DNA of 64,000 nt from Dallia pectoralis (Eukaryota > Chordata > Actinopteri > Esociformes > Umbridae), in NCBI GenBank assembly GCA_029465975.1, contig CM055755.1:8496427-8560426 (forward strand). Reading direction: 5' to 3'. A program made the position numbers and the translations under genes. This document shows, piece after piece, positions 21,798 to 34,161 of this stretch. Position 1 is the stretch's first letter, and every line of letters begins with the position of its first letter. Under the pieces are notes generated by a model. That model searched no databases and was not told where the DNA came from. It was given only the letters and a program-made list of their open reading frames with translations.

Positions 21798-24060
21798 TGT
21801 ACACATCTCTAGATCTCCCATTTTCCTGGATTTCCTGAATTCTTCATTACAACATTTTGGAAGTCTGGTCTTAGTGCCATTCTGGGGAAAGCTTATATTT
21901 TACAATCAACCTTTTGTTTGTGACATCTGCCATCGTGTTTGTTTTCCATTTGCATGTTGTATTAAACAATTTTAATGTCAGTTTTGTCGATATAAAGCTA
22001 TATGATTCCAGACTCTCTGCTTTTTAAGATCTGAAGTGAAAACTCTGATCGGCCCAGAAATCGCCCCCTTCCCCCCATTGGGGAGGCTCTGACGTTGACC
22101 TTTCCCCTCTGTCTGTCACCCTCTGTCATCCAATCCGCTGCAGTGGTCGTCTCTGCCAGCCCACGTCCCCCACAGCCCCTTCAGTCTGGCCAGTGACCAC
22201 CGGTTATGACTTGATGAGGTGTGAATGAGGCCCGTGCCCACACACAGACGTGTGTGTCACACACACACACACCTGTACCCAAACATACCACCCCAGTCCA
22301 AGGGAACCCCTTTCCCATAGTGAAACCTGACCAGAGGACAGGCATCCACACGCACACACACACACACACACACACAAACGTTACACACACATTAACAAAC
22401 AAACACACGCTGTACATGGCAAAAACACGCCCCCCTCCCCGGGTCATTTATGAACTCTGCCTGACAATAAAAACCTTTTTAACAGGGCCACATGGCTGGC
22501 TACCACCCAGGGAGACCCCCCACCCCACCCCAGAGTGGAGCCGTGTCCACACTGAACCTGAACACGTCTCAGCGTGATTCTGACCCTGTCCAGACACAGA
22601 CAGGTTCTAATACCGCGTCCTTATTGAGTCCACAGCATCAGACTCAGGCCAAACAAATATACCCATCTGATCGCAATCAAGGGACTTATATTAAATCCCA
22701 TTTACAATCTGCGAAATATTTTTTATATCGCTTAATGATTATAACAATATGAACAAATTATTATTTCACATGCTGCAGTGTTTCACTTTCAACGTCTGAG
22801 TGACCACAACAAACAATACACATATAATACAGCAGTTTTGGGTCTTTTTAGTCATTTTGGTTTTAGTGACCCAAAAGAATCATGCAATTTAAAATGGACA
22901 AGTGAAATGCATATTACGGGCAGCAGAGGTGAGCGTGTGATGTCAGGCACTAGAGAAACACAGTGCACCTGTAAATGCGCCTATATACCAGCAGGTTTTA
23001 GTGGGATGTTTCCGTTTAACAGCATATCGACAGACATCAACATTTTGTGTTCTATTGCTTCCACGGCGGTCCCATAGTGTGAGCGGAGCAATGGCATCAC
23101 ATCATCTAAGAACAACAGGGGTCGACCCGAGGTTATTAGAATGGACCACACCGCTTTACTCCGTCCCTGGAACGGCAGAGGGAGGGAGGGACAGAGGCAG
23201 CACGCGGTGACTGGGGTGGCCGGTCACTTAATCACCCGCCGTGGCTTTTCAGAGCGGAAAAAAAATCAACTTTACAATTCTGGTGATGAGAAATCAATAA
23301 AGCAGTAATTGCTTGGCTTATCACTGTAGGACGGAACACATTGGGAGGTGAGGCTGGCGTCCGCGGACATTTGGCTGCAACAGGAGCGCAGGAGTTTTGG
23401 GGTTCACTGGCCCCAGCCAAGGGAAAAGGTCTCAGCGTGATAATTAAATCTTCGCACACTGATTTTCTGCCAAATTTATTTCCCCAGGGTCCGTAACTCT
23501 GATTCACTGCTTACAAGCCAGGCATAACTAATCATTTAAATGCGGAGTAACTGCAAACCTGAACGGGCACACAAGAAAGAACAGGGTAGCCTCGAATTGG
23601 GGACACCCACTGCAATAGAAAATAAAACATAATTTAGGAGAGAAAAAAGCACAATTATATCGTAAAGTACGTTGCTTCTGTAAAGACAATGTTTACTGGT
23701 ACCTTCTGTAGCCTATAAATGTGCGATTCATTGGTTTCTGTCGCGTAAAGTCGTCCCTATACACGCAGCGCAGAAACATCTCATTTTTAATCTAGGAAAC
23801 AAATCAAAAAAGTCATAAAACCGGGTGAACTGTCAGTACAATATTCTTCAACTTGTTCCCGACATTATTGTATTGAACATAATAACACAACAAATACGGT
23901 GATCAATCGTAAAGCACTGCTACTAAACGACAAGTGATGAGTCCAGCCTGGGATCGATACCAGCTCAATACAAACCAGATCAGAATCACGGGTGAATGAT
24001 TCCCTGTCAGCGCACAATAGAAACAGTTGATGCTTCCTCAGAGAAACCAGGCGATGCACA
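21798..24060 (-). other. rsrc1 intron, largely unique
   Basis: Apart from the CA runs near 22260 and 22360, I see no repeats. The stretch 23235-23530 is non-repetitive with several TAAT cores and could be conserved noncoding DNA. No exon-like splice-bounded frame was found. Confidence 0.5.
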
Positions 24061-24062
24061 TA

Positions 24063-24209
24063 TGGGAAGAAGTGCACACTTAATATGATGGGAAGAAGTG
24101 CACACGTGATGGGAAGAAGTGCACACTTGATGGGAAGAAGTGCACACTTGATGGGAAGAAGTGCACACTTAATATTATGGGAAGAAGTGCACACTTAATA
24201 TGATGGGAA
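24063..24209. repeat. 21-bp minisatellite (gggaagaagtgcacacttgat)
   Basis: About seven units of 21 bp, with longer forms carrying taatatgat or taatattat. It includes the palindromic gtgcac core in every unit. Confidence 0.95.
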
Positions 24210-24339
24210 GAAAACACAGCGACAGCGGATAGTAAAGTGAAGTGGCATAATGTGAAGTGCATATGTGCATAAGTGCATATGCAGAATGACAAGTGCACGA
24301 GTCAGACAATCCGGTGACATTATTCACACGGCTCATAAT

Positions 24340-24815
24340 CAGTGCATCTCCCGTTGTAGACTTAATACCGGGAGATAATCGACACCGGAGCGACGCTGTT
24401 TACCAGGTGCTGAATATCTCCGCTTGTCCTTCAAGTGCAGCGGCAGGATCCCGCCCGCGGCCGCCCGGTAATTAAACCATTTAAAGCAGCATGAGACCCG
24501 GGCGCTCCCCGGTTGTGATACCGGGGTCAGACGCCTGTACATTCTCATTTGCCCGTCATTTGTATTCATGACAGGACGCGTGCTAAATATTTAACAGCAG
24601 TCCGGTAGGAGTTTGTATTGTCAGGCTTTTGCGAGGTCAAATAATTTGATTTGCTGGCTGATTACATTAAAGCTCCCGATGTCCAATCCCACCTCGGCTT
24701 TTCTTAATTTCCTGTGTTTTTATTACCGCCGCAGATACAAATTGAGGCACATGCAGATTAGAGGAGTCTGTTATCTGCAGTCTTATTTTCAATTAGAATA
24801 TTGAGCCCGTCATAC
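24340..24815. promoter_or_regulatory. Candidate regulatory island: CpG-rich then TAAT-rich
   Basis: 24360-24545 is CpG-dense (cccgcccgcggccgcccggt, cgggcgctccccgg). 24590-24815 is unique and full of homeodomain-type cores (aaataatttgatttg, gattacattaaag, tcttaatttcc, caattagaatattg). This pairing is typical of long-range developmental enhancers. It is inference from composition and synteny only. Confidence 0.35.
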
Positions 24816-25960
24816 GTTATTATAAGCGATATAGGCTTATACCGACACACGCACGTAGGCCTACACACGCACGGTAAGAAAACGGTGGGTGGTAGTATTA
24901 GACTACAAACTGTTAAGATGGAATATCATCAACAAGATATTAATTCAACCATTGCAAATGATTGCGAATAACAACTTTCAGAGACACAGGCAAAAGACCA
25001 GCGCTAATTAAAGTTATCTATGTTGGACACAAAGTCTCTGCATGTTCCACTTGCCAGGACAAGAGTACAAAAAACAAACCCCATCTCTGTTGGCTATAGG
25101 GCATTTCCTCTACCACTCCCCACCAGTGCCACTGTCCAGGCGTTTGGCCCAATAGGATGCATTTGCCTGGTGATTGACAACAGAGCTAGTTAAACAAAGA
25201 TGTGCTGTTAATGGCCGCTGGGTCAGGGAGGGGGCGGGGGAGCAACCTGTCTGAATATTTAATTGCCATCTAATTACAGAACACAGACACACAGGGACAG
25301 ATACACACCCCCAACCCGTGACCCGTCCTACACACCGCGTAATTAAGAAACAGTTCTTTCGGTTTAATGCCAAAAGAGCACGCCCGTAGTATATATTCCC
25401 CTAATGATATGGGTTAAAAAGCTATTAAACGTCTCATTAAAATATATGATCTTCCAATCTGCCCGTGGTTTGGGGTGATGGGGACGGAGAAAGGTGCATA
25501 ATTCTTAAATACAGTACATTGCCATACCCTCAGCGTAAACGATATAAACCAGAGGAATATAAAACACGGGATGGTTTCGACCAGCACACACGATCCGGAT
25601 GCTATACAGCGGCGATAATGAAAGCCTTTTTGAGTGTGTTGTTTTTTTAAGTGGCACAGCTGTGTGTGTGAGAACAGGGGATGGCTGAGATTATTAAGCA
25701 TTTCACAGCAGTTCCTATATTGTCTGTGTGACGTTTTTAGCCTTCAGTCACAAGCTCCTCTGAACCACTGCACATGTGAAACGAGTAGGAATTAACTGGC
25801 CTAATGAGGCTAGGGTTTGATCTCTGTGCCACACTCAAACAGCGCGCACGCACGCACGCACAGAACTGATTCATTTACACTTTTTAAAATCAGCTATAGG
25901 AAGTCTACCCGGGCGAGGAAACATGACAAACATCAGATATCTACTTCCTTAACTTGTGGT
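24816..25960 (-). other. Unique rsrc1 intron
   Basis: No repeats apart from short cacgcacg tracts near 24845 and 25848. TAAT-rich stretches at 25250-25270 and 25335-25460 may belong to the same regulatory landscape. No gene was seen. Confidence 0.5.
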
Positions 25961-26150
25961 GTGTGTGAGCACTCATCTGAGCAAAGACCAGAGAGAAAAC
26001 CTACACTGCTGGGTCAAAAGCCAATGACACAGTCCATCCACAAAAGATTTTGCAATGGCCAACCCAATCTGTAGACTTGAACCTCGATTAAAAACCAGTG
26101 GTTAGAATTGAACAGGGCAGCCCATAAGAGCAGACGAAGGGCATGAATAA
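25960..26150 (+). mobile_element. Tc1/mariner-like transposase remnant (C-terminal region)
   Basis: Plus-strand sequence aaaagattttgcaatggcca with the following bases reads, across damage, as ILQWPTQSVDLN. This is the QWPSQSPDLNP motif that holds the second catalytic aspartate region of fish Tc1-like transposases. The next bases (aaaccagtggttagaattga, cagcccataagagcagac) match the usual continuation NLW.ELKRAVHKRRP with frameshifts. There are no terminal repeats. It is old and inactive. Confidence 0.6.
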
Positions 26151-26339
26151 TCGATTAATCCATGAATACTCTAGTTTACTATTTGAATGGTTTATTTCGC
26201 CGTCTTTGCGCTCATTCGTACCGAGAAAGCCAATAATTTCACTGCAAATAGCTAGCGGTTCTCTCTTTCTAAGTTTCATTCTCCGACGCTAACATTTGCC
26301 CTCAAAGAGGCTGGAGAGACAAGAGCCCTTTCAAGTTGA

Positions 26340-26930
26340 GAATACCTTGTTAAATGATGACCACGGGGCCAAGTATCGATCACATCTCCGGATGCACTTA
26401 TGATAAAACACACTTTGTTGAGAGGCAGCCAATATGTACCAGGGTGTAATAACAGCGCATCCGCAGGAATCTAGAACGTTCTCCATTGCCACCGGTACCG
26501 TCAGACTGGTAACTCCGCACGTAACAGGCAGTGTAGGTGGCTGTTCTCGTCTTCTTCCTCCCTCACATGTTTGGTTTCGCTGTGTTCTTCTTAGCGGTTC
26601 ACGCGGCAACTTTCTTGTCAGGGCTGAACTGTGGAAGCCCCTGCGGGAGGGGATAGGAGACCCCATCGACCCAGTGTTTAATAAGCAACGGGCACACCTC
26701 CTCCGTTGAGTGACCTGTTGGTGAGCGGGGCAGGGCGCCAGTGGGCGGAGCCAACCGCGTGACGGCGGCTCTCTGTCTTTGGAGGTCAGAGCCAAAGCTA
26801 CTTGGCGGTTTGATAAGCTATTTCGCGGCGGAGTATTTTGGTCCGCTCTCTCCGACAGACGACCCGGAATATAAAAGGATGCCTTGCAGCGCTACGCGGG
26901 CATAACGCGTTACTTAATAAAACGGGAACG
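26340..26930. promoter_or_regulatory. CpG-rich intronic segment with a TATA-like box
   Basis: Densest in CpG at 26820-26915, where gaatataaaagg sits within gacccggaatataaaaggat. This combination could be a cryptic promoter, but no exon or transcript signal follows on either strand. The call rests on composition. Confidence 0.3.
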
Positions 26931-27789
26931 GTTTGAGAGAGGAATGAAGTGGCTTTGAGCTTGGGGGGAAAGGAGTCAATTGATTCCAAAAAAGGCAAGA
27001 TTACAGTGTGAACGCTGCTTAAGAAACCTACTTGACTGGGCGCTCGGCAATCTAGCCTGGAGCCACACACTTACTCAACACTTTGGCACCGACTATACCG
27101 GAGGGGGGTTGGGGGGGGGCGTAGAGACGAGAGTGTCAGACCAAACAATGAGGGCGAAACAGAGAGAGGAGGAGAGTGATGGAGTCGACACTCTCGCTGC
27201 CAGCAGTGGAGAAAACCAGAGTGGGTTTGCAAGGCTAATTAATTTATGATTGCTGGGCTTTCATTTGGCTAAAAGGTCACCAAACTTTAAAGGTCACGCA
27301 CAGTTTCCACTCCGTCTGTGTGTTACCGTGGGAACCAAACCACCACTCGCCAGAAGAGATATGGTACACACAGCCGCACAAATACACTTGTAACGCGTCT
27401 CATATCACAACTCGACCGTAAAAACGGTGAGCATCGTACACACAGCAATCTGGAATTTTGCAGAGTGTGTGTGTGTGTCCGGTATAACGCTCTGAAATGC
27501 CCCGTGTTTAGAAAAACAACTAGTTTTTTTAATGAAATCGATACCTTTCATAAACTGCCGTCCTTGCCAAACCAGAAAAGGCCATGTGAAATAACCAAGA
27601 AAATGAGATAGATGAGTCATTAAAGACGTGGTGCAATCAACCAAAATCACACACCTCCAAAATGTAATGAATGGCACCCCTGTATTCAGCAGTTTGTGCA
27701 CCGTCCTCTTGCATGAATAATGGCACAAAGTTTATCTCCCTATCATTTATTATGAAGTGATCCTAAACCGCTCAGCCGCATACACCACG

Positions 27790-28378
27790 TGTGTTCAACG
27801 GGACCAAACGGATCAACTGATATGGCAATTGCCGAACGCTTGACGTTCGGGGGTCAATTAACCATTTCTTTGAATGCTTCAATATTCGGGGTCATTGTCT
27901 TGCCGTTGCCTTGCTGGAAGATCCACTCTCTTCTAGGTTTCAGCCTACTGGCAGAGGTAAAAAGTCCTGGTACTTGCTAGAGTTCATGATATCGTTGACC
28001 CCGACAAAGGCCGCGGGACTAGTAGAAACAAAACAGCCCCCTAACATCAAAGATCCAATAGGATATTTCACAGTACATATAAGGGTTAGTTTCTGCATAT
28101 GCATCCTTCTTTCAATGCCAAACCCCCTCTGGGTGCGAGTGGTCAAAGAGTTTGATATTTGTTTCATCTGACCAAAGCACCCGGTATCAATCGAAGTGCC
28201 TATGCGTTCAGCAAACTTCAGGCGCTTGCATTTGTTGTGGTTGCCCTCAATGAAGCCTTTTTTTCTGGCAAACCTTCAAATAGGCTATTGGCATGGAGGT
28301 GGCGTCCAATCGTAGATATGAAGACTTGGTGACCCCAACATGCAACCAAGTTCTCTAACTCCCTTGGATTCGTCTTTC
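27790..28378 (-). mobile_element. Degraded Tc1/mariner-like transposase gene
   Basis: On the minus strand, broken frames read STIGRHLHANSLFEG (helix-turn-helix end), GFIEGNHNKCKRLKFAER, a damaged WSDETK region (QMKQISNSL), RGFGIERRMHMQKL, YPIGSLMLGGCF and VNDIMNSSKYQDF, then WIFQQGNGK. These are in the order of a Tc1-type transposase. At least one frameshift and several stops are present, and the GCF motif has lost its usual Trp. No inverted termini were found. A 68-bp piece at 60078 is related. It ends about 30 bp from the next minisatellite. Confidence 0.75.
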
Positions 28379-28408
28379 TCACTCTGTGTGGGTGCGAAAT
28401 TCATTACA

Positions 28409-28986
28409 TGTATCCATGTTGGAAGTCAAGAGTAAACTAGATACAGCATACGTATCTATGTTGGAAGTCAAGAGTAAACTAGATACAGCATACGTATCTA
28501 TGTTAGAAGTCAGGTCTAAACTAGATACAGCATACGTATCTATGTTAGAAGTCAGGACTACACTAGATACAGTATACGTATCTATGTTAGAAGTCAGGTC
28601 TAAACTAGATACAGCATACGTATCTACGTAAGAAGTCAGGTCTAAACTAGATACAGCATACATATCTATGTTAGAAGTCAGGTCTAAACTAGATACAGCA
28701 TACATATCTATGTCAGAAGTCAGGTCTAAACTAGATACAGCATACGTATCTATGTTAGAAGTCAGGTCTAAACTAGATACAGCATACATATCTATGTTAG
28801 AAGTCAGGTCTAAACTAAATACAGTATACGTATCTATGTTAGAAGTCAGGACTAAACTAGATACAGCATACGTATCTATGTTAGAAGTCAGGTCTAAACT
28901 AGATACAGCATACGTATCTATGTTAGAAGTCAGGTCTAAACTAGATACAGCATACGTATCTATGTTAGAAGTCAGGTCTAAACTAG
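28409..28986. repeat. 42-bp minisatellite, about 14 copies, beside an rsrc1 exon
   Basis: The unit tctatgttagaagtcaggtc then taaactagatacagcatacg and ta repeats every 42 bp. It ends 51 bp inside the intron from the donor of exon 29038-29106. As 42 is a multiple of 3, it reads on the minus strand as a 14-residue repeat (SSLDLTSNIDTYAV), in the same frame as the exon. Confidence 0.97.
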
Positions 28987-29037
28987 GCTGTTCTACACGT
29001 CTGTCTGTCTTTAACAGGTAACATGTACTAGGCTCAC

Positions 29038-29106
29038 CTTCCAACTTCATCTTCTTGGTCTCTTCGTCCTTCCTCTCCTTGGCTTTCAGCACCTCATCGG
29101 TTTTGG
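29038..29106 (-). CDS. rsrc1: rsrc1 coding exon (KTDEVLKAKERKDEE segment)
   Basis: This 69-bp minus-strand exon lies between acceptor atctttctag and donor gtgagc. It encodes, after a split Ala codon, KTDEVLKAKERKDEETKKMK and LE, then the first base of a Glu codon. It matches human RSRC1 [20 protein letters not shown] as I recall it, a lysine/glutamate-rich coiled-coil. Both splice phases agree with its neighbours: G|CC upstream, and G|AG with the exon at 9424. The preceding conserved segment ([20 protein letters not shown]) was searched for to the right and not found, so the intron before this exon exceeds 34.9 kb. Confidence 0.92.
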
Positions 29107-30056
29107 CTAGAAAGATAAAATCTTTAATGAGTTGAGCAAGTAGCATATCTATTTACAGTCCGTAATCAACTTACAACAAGCATTGTGGTATTTTTCACAA
29201 TTAACACAATAACATCACTCCGCTTTAATGGAGACCAAGCTCACTCTTATCTGGTCTAACCGCCATTTAAATGGAATATATGTCCATTTTGAATTTAATA
29301 ACCGAACTCAGGGTTTAGATTCAATTGCATATCATTCTTTGTTAAACATATTAAACTATCTTCCCGATCTGGTTCTTTACCATCTCAGGCACAACCCAGA
29401 TCCTGTTCTAAGCCTTGCACATTATCCCAATGAATTGTTCCCTGGGAGCAATAATAGGAAATCAGTGCAGAAACAGTGACTGTCCGTAGTGTAGGAAATA
29501 AATCAGATCTGGGGGTGGATGGGGGGATGTGTCTCTTGCTTTGCTAGTTTATTGAATCTAAATGGCAGCCCCCTCACACTGTATCCAAGCGCTCCATAAC
29601 ACCCAATCCATCTTGTAGGCTGATAATGGAGACGGCCCAATTCCACCTGATGTTTGCATTATTAGATTTTAGCGCCGCTAACGAGACAGGGCTAATCCAG
29701 CCAAAGGAGGCGTAGAGGAGGAGGAGATCAGATGGAGCAGACGAGGCATGGAGTTTCCCTCTCTCTTTCTCTCTCTGTTCCTCACTGATGATTTCAATGA
29801 AACCTAGACCCAGTGTGACTACATGTCTCAGTTGGCCCCGAGCTGCTATTACACGTATAATTACAATTGGATTTCAACAGGGCCGTTCACGTCGCCTCCT
29901 CCACTCTCCTCTGTCCCTTCCAGCCAAGACGGAATTAAGTGAAAATGAAGTCAAAGACCTCTGCTATCCTTAACACTTTGTCATATTACGACCTCTTTTC
30001 ATGAAAGTTCCAGCCACAGAACGTTCAGGAAGGCAATAATGAACTGAGTCCCAAGG
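29107..30056 (-). other. rsrc1 intron, unique
   Basis: No repeats or open frames of note. 29560-29990 has TAAT cores and no low complexity, so it is a possible conserved noncoding element. The intron continues to the right edge of the window. Confidence 0.45.
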
Positions 30057-31470
30057 CACACCCAGATATCAAGCCCACACCCAGATATCAAGCCCACCCC
30101 CAGATATCAACCCAACACCCAGATATCAACCCCACCCCCATATCAACCCCACCCCCCATATCAAGCCCACACCCAGATATCAAGCCCACACCCAGATATC
30201 AACCCCACCCCCCCATATCAACCCCACACCCAGATATCAACCCCACACCCAGATATCAACCCCACCCCCATATCAAGCCCACACCCAGATATCAACCCCA
30301 CCCCCCCATATCAACCCCACACCCAGATATCAACCCCACACCCAGATATCAACCCCACCCCCCCATATCAACCCCACACCCAGATATCAAGCCCACACCC
30401 AGATATCAACCCCACCCCCCATATCAACCCCATACCCAGATATCAACCCCACACCCAGATATCAAGCCCACACCCAGATATCAACCCCACCCCCCCATAT
30501 CAACCCCACCCCCCCATATCAACCCCACACCCAGATATCAACCCCACACCCAGATATCAAGCCCACACCCAGATATCAACCCCACCCCCCCATATCAACC
30601 CCACACCCAGATATCAAGCCCACACCCAGATATCAACCCCACCCCCATATCAACCCCACCCCCCATATCAACCCCACACCCAGATATCAACCCCACCCCC
30701 CATATCAACCCCACCCCCCATATCAACCCCACACCCAGATATCAACCCCACCCCCCATATCAACCCCACACCCAGATATCAACCCCACACCCAGATATCA
30801 ACCCCACACCCAGATATCAACCCCACACCCAGATATCAACCCCACCCCCATATCAACCCCACCCCCAGATATCAACCCCACACCCAGATATCAACCCCAC
30901 CCCCCCATATCAACCCCACACCCAGATATCAAGCCCACACCCAGATATCAACCCCACACCCGCACATCAACCCAACACCCGCACATCAACCCCACACCCG
31001 CATATCAACCCCACACCCACACATCAACCCCACACCCACACATCAACCCCACACCCACACATCAACCCCACACCCACACATCAACCCCACACCCGCATAT
31101 CAACCCCACACCCGCACATCAACCCCACACCCGCACATCAACCCAACACCCGCACATCAACCCAACACCCGCATATCAACCCCACACCCGCATATCAACC
31201 CCACACCCGCATATCAACCCCACACCCGCATATCAACACCACACCCGCATATCAACCCCACACCCGCATATCAACCCCACACCCGCATATCAACCCCACA
31301 CCCGCATATCAACCCCACACCCGCACATCAACCCCACACCCACACATCAACCCCACACCCACACATCAACCCCACACCCACACATCAACCCCACACCCAC
31401 ACATCAACCCCACACCCACACATCAACCCCACACCCAAACATCAACCCCACACCCACACATCAACCCCAC
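30057..31470. repeat. 19-bp minisatellite family, 1.4 kb, in two zones
   Basis: Left zone (30057-30955): mixed ccccacacccagatatcaa and ccccacccccccatatcaa with one- to three-base length changes and occasional aagccc. Right zone (30956-31470): ccccacacccgcatatcaa, then gcacatc and cacacatc forms. The switch is abrupt near 30956. The minus strand has closely spaced GGGG and GGG runs. All units share the tatcaaccc or catcaaccc core. Confidence 0.97.
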
Positions 31471-31776
31471 GGTACCGTTTATCACTCATTATTCTGACCG
31501 ACCGTCATACAACTCAAATGTAAATTGACCTTCAGACCTGTGGTCTCTTTGGTTTAGGAAAAGTTTGTTAGGTATATATCAGTGGCAATGTAAGGTTGTA
31601 CTAAGGTTGTGTTATTGTTCTTCTGTTTTACCAGTAGCACTTCTTATTGATGTAATTAAGGAGGATCTGGCTCCGTTGTGAGGGCCGACTTTCATTGTTT
31701 GTCGGGGCAGCTGCCCCTGGAGGCAGCGCGGAGATGAGAGATGGATAAACAGTTTGATTTGGTGCTATCGCCCCGA

Positions 31777-32080
31777 GCACTATATACTGGAGAGATAGCA
31801 GGAGGAGACTGCAGAGAGAGAGAGAGAGGAGGAGAGAGCAGAAAGAGAGAGAGAGAGAGGAGATCAGAGAGAGAGAGAGAGAGAGAGACTGAGCACTATA
31901 TACTGGAGAGAGAGCAGGAGGAGAGTGCAGAGAGAGAGAGAGGCAGAGAGAGAGAGAGGGAGAGAGAGAGGCAGAGAGAGAGAGAGAGAGTGAGAGAGAG
32001 AGAGAGACTGAGCACTATATACTGGAGAGACAGGAGGAGAGTGCAGAGGGAGAGAGAGAGAGAGAAACAGGGAGAGGGTA
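31777..32080. repeat. GA-rich array with a ~115-bp higher-order unit
   Basis: The segment gagcactatatactggagag plus the following caggaggaga.tgcagagag occurs three times (31777, 31891, 32009), spaced 114 to 118 bp. Between the anchors lie (GA)n runs of varying length. The first copy emerges from unique sequence, so the larger unit was probably duplicated together with the microsatellite. Confidence 0.9.
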
Positions 32081-32084
32081 TGTA

Positions 32085-33480
32085 AAGCAGAAGAATAAGA
32101 GAGACCAGCACACAGCTTGAGGGGGAGACAGACAAACAAGCGACCACAAAATATGAAGCCGTATCACAAATCATTTTCACTGTCTGTCTTCTATCAGTCT
32201 CTTTTTACTTTCTCACTCACCCTGTCTGTCTCACTAATAGACCCTCTGTCTGGTAACTCTGCATAAAAACAAAGTGTGGGATTTGGTAACAACTATATTT
32301 TTTTACATTTGGGGGCTGGACATGTATTATGTTGATTATAGGTGCATAATCAATAAATAGAATCGCTATCATATTTAGCCACCCAATTGTTAGTGCATAA
32401 ACCAAATATTTGGATGACGTAAGGCACATACGGGACATTTTGAGAACTTGTCTTAACTCGACCTCGCCACTTTTACAACCAGTGGTGAGAAGTCCGTTAA
32501 CGCATTTGTAAGAGGCGGAAGGTCAGCAGTCTGAGTTAACCATCCACGACGTGAGCGTGACGGCAGCTATTTCTACACCAATTAGTAAACAAAGACGGAA
32601 GCCGAGGAGTCACATGGAGAGAGCAAAAGACACACACACACACACACACGTCGACATCCACATGCAAATCCAGTCAACAGTCACAAACCACAGGGTACAG
32701 AGACACACTCATTTCATATTAGCTCTCCGGTCTAGTTCTCGCCTCTGTTTTGGAAAAGTTTAAACTCATTTAGTGTAATGTTATTGGAGACTCAATTTCA
32801 CGCCGCTCACTCATCAACTAGTAAGATGGCAATATAGCCCAGCGGCTCCTTGGAGGCGCTAATGCTTTGAAATAAACGATGCAGCGCAACGGAAACTTAA
32901 TTAATTTACAGGCCGTATTGATAGCCATGCCATACTTGGCACTATCTTTTTTAATCTCCGCTAACATCTTCATTATTGAGGAAAATGGGCTGAGTGAGGG
33001 GAGAGTGAAGTCAACATCGCTGATGAATTGCCAGAGAAAGACGGGGTGGCGCGCCTCAAATGTTTGTGCCCCGGCCGACCAATAGCTCTTAAGCATTTCA
33101 TTAAAGGAGAACAATAAAGGCCGTTGGATTTGACACATTTTTAACGGTGTAGTAAAGTACAGGGAGTACGTGGGGAGGGGCGGGCAGAGGGGCGGGCAGA
33201 GGGGTGCCTACTTGATCCAGTGTTCCAGCCAGGATGGAACCAGACTTAACACTCCTAAACACCTGAGTGATTAGACACAAGGTAAAAGGAGGAAGAAAGC
33301 TGGCTTAACACTCCCAAACACCTGAGCGATTAGACACACACACGCACACCTCAGTCTGTAACGATAGCATCAAGTCTAGCTCTCTTCTCACCACATCCTC
33401 CGCCATCTATCCACCATTGCGTTTTATCTTTCAGCCCAAGGCCTCATCATTAAACCAAACAACACTCATCCTCTGTGATT
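32085..33480 (-). other. rsrc1 intron, mainly unique
   Basis: Small (CA) run at 32630-32649. The segment 32770-33150 is free of repeats and TAAT-rich (cttaattaatttacagg, ccaattagtaaac nearby), a possible conserved noncoding element. gggcgggcagag is duplicated at 33178-33201. No gene was seen. Confidence 0.45.
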
Positions 33481-33483
33481 AAT

Positions 33484-34104
33484 TACCCAGGCCAGAGTAT
33501 CAACCCCCTCTCTGAGTAACAACCCAGGCCAGAGTATCAACCCCCTCTGAGTAACAACCCAGGCCAGAGTATCAACCCCTCTCTGAGTAACAACCCAGGC
33601 CAGAGTATCAACCCCCTCTCTGAGTAACAACCCAGGCCAGAGTATCAACCCCCTCTCTGAGTAACAACCCAGGCCAGAGTATCAACCCCCTCTCTGAGTA
33701 ACAACCCAGGCCAGAGTATCAACCCCCTCTCTGAGTAACAACCCAGGCCAGAGTATCAACCCCCTCTCTGAGTAACAACCCAGGCCAGAGTATCAACCCC
33801 CTCTCTGAGTAACAACCCAGGCCAGAGTATCAACCCCTCTCTGAGTAACAACCCAGGCCAGAGTATCAACCCCTCTCTGAGTAACAACCCAGGCCAGAGT
33901 ATCAACCCCTCTCTGAGTAACAACCCAGGCCAGAGTATCAACCCCCTCTCTGAGTAACAACCCAGGCCAGAGTATCAACCCCCTCTCTGAGTAACAACCC
34001 AGGCCAGAGTATCAACCCCCTCTCTGAGTAACAACCCAGGCCAGAGTATCAACCCCCTCTCTGAGTATCAAACCCCTCCGATTTATTACCCAGGCCAGAA
34101 TATC
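33484..34104. repeat. 37-bp minisatellite, about 16 copies
   Basis: The unit is caacccaggccagagtatca then accccctctctgagtaa. Length variants lack one c or the tct. The final unit (34080-34104) is diverged. It is the first of three unrelated arrays set nearly end to end. Confidence 0.97.
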
Positions 34105-34161
34105 AAACACCGCTGTGAATAATCAAACACCTGTGTAAGGAGAAACAAGTCTTCTTCAAGC

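Noticed and set aside
26870..26882. TATA box (atataaaagg) as a real promoter
   Set aside because: No exon or start codon with homology follows. Kept only as a composition remark within the CpG-rich segment.
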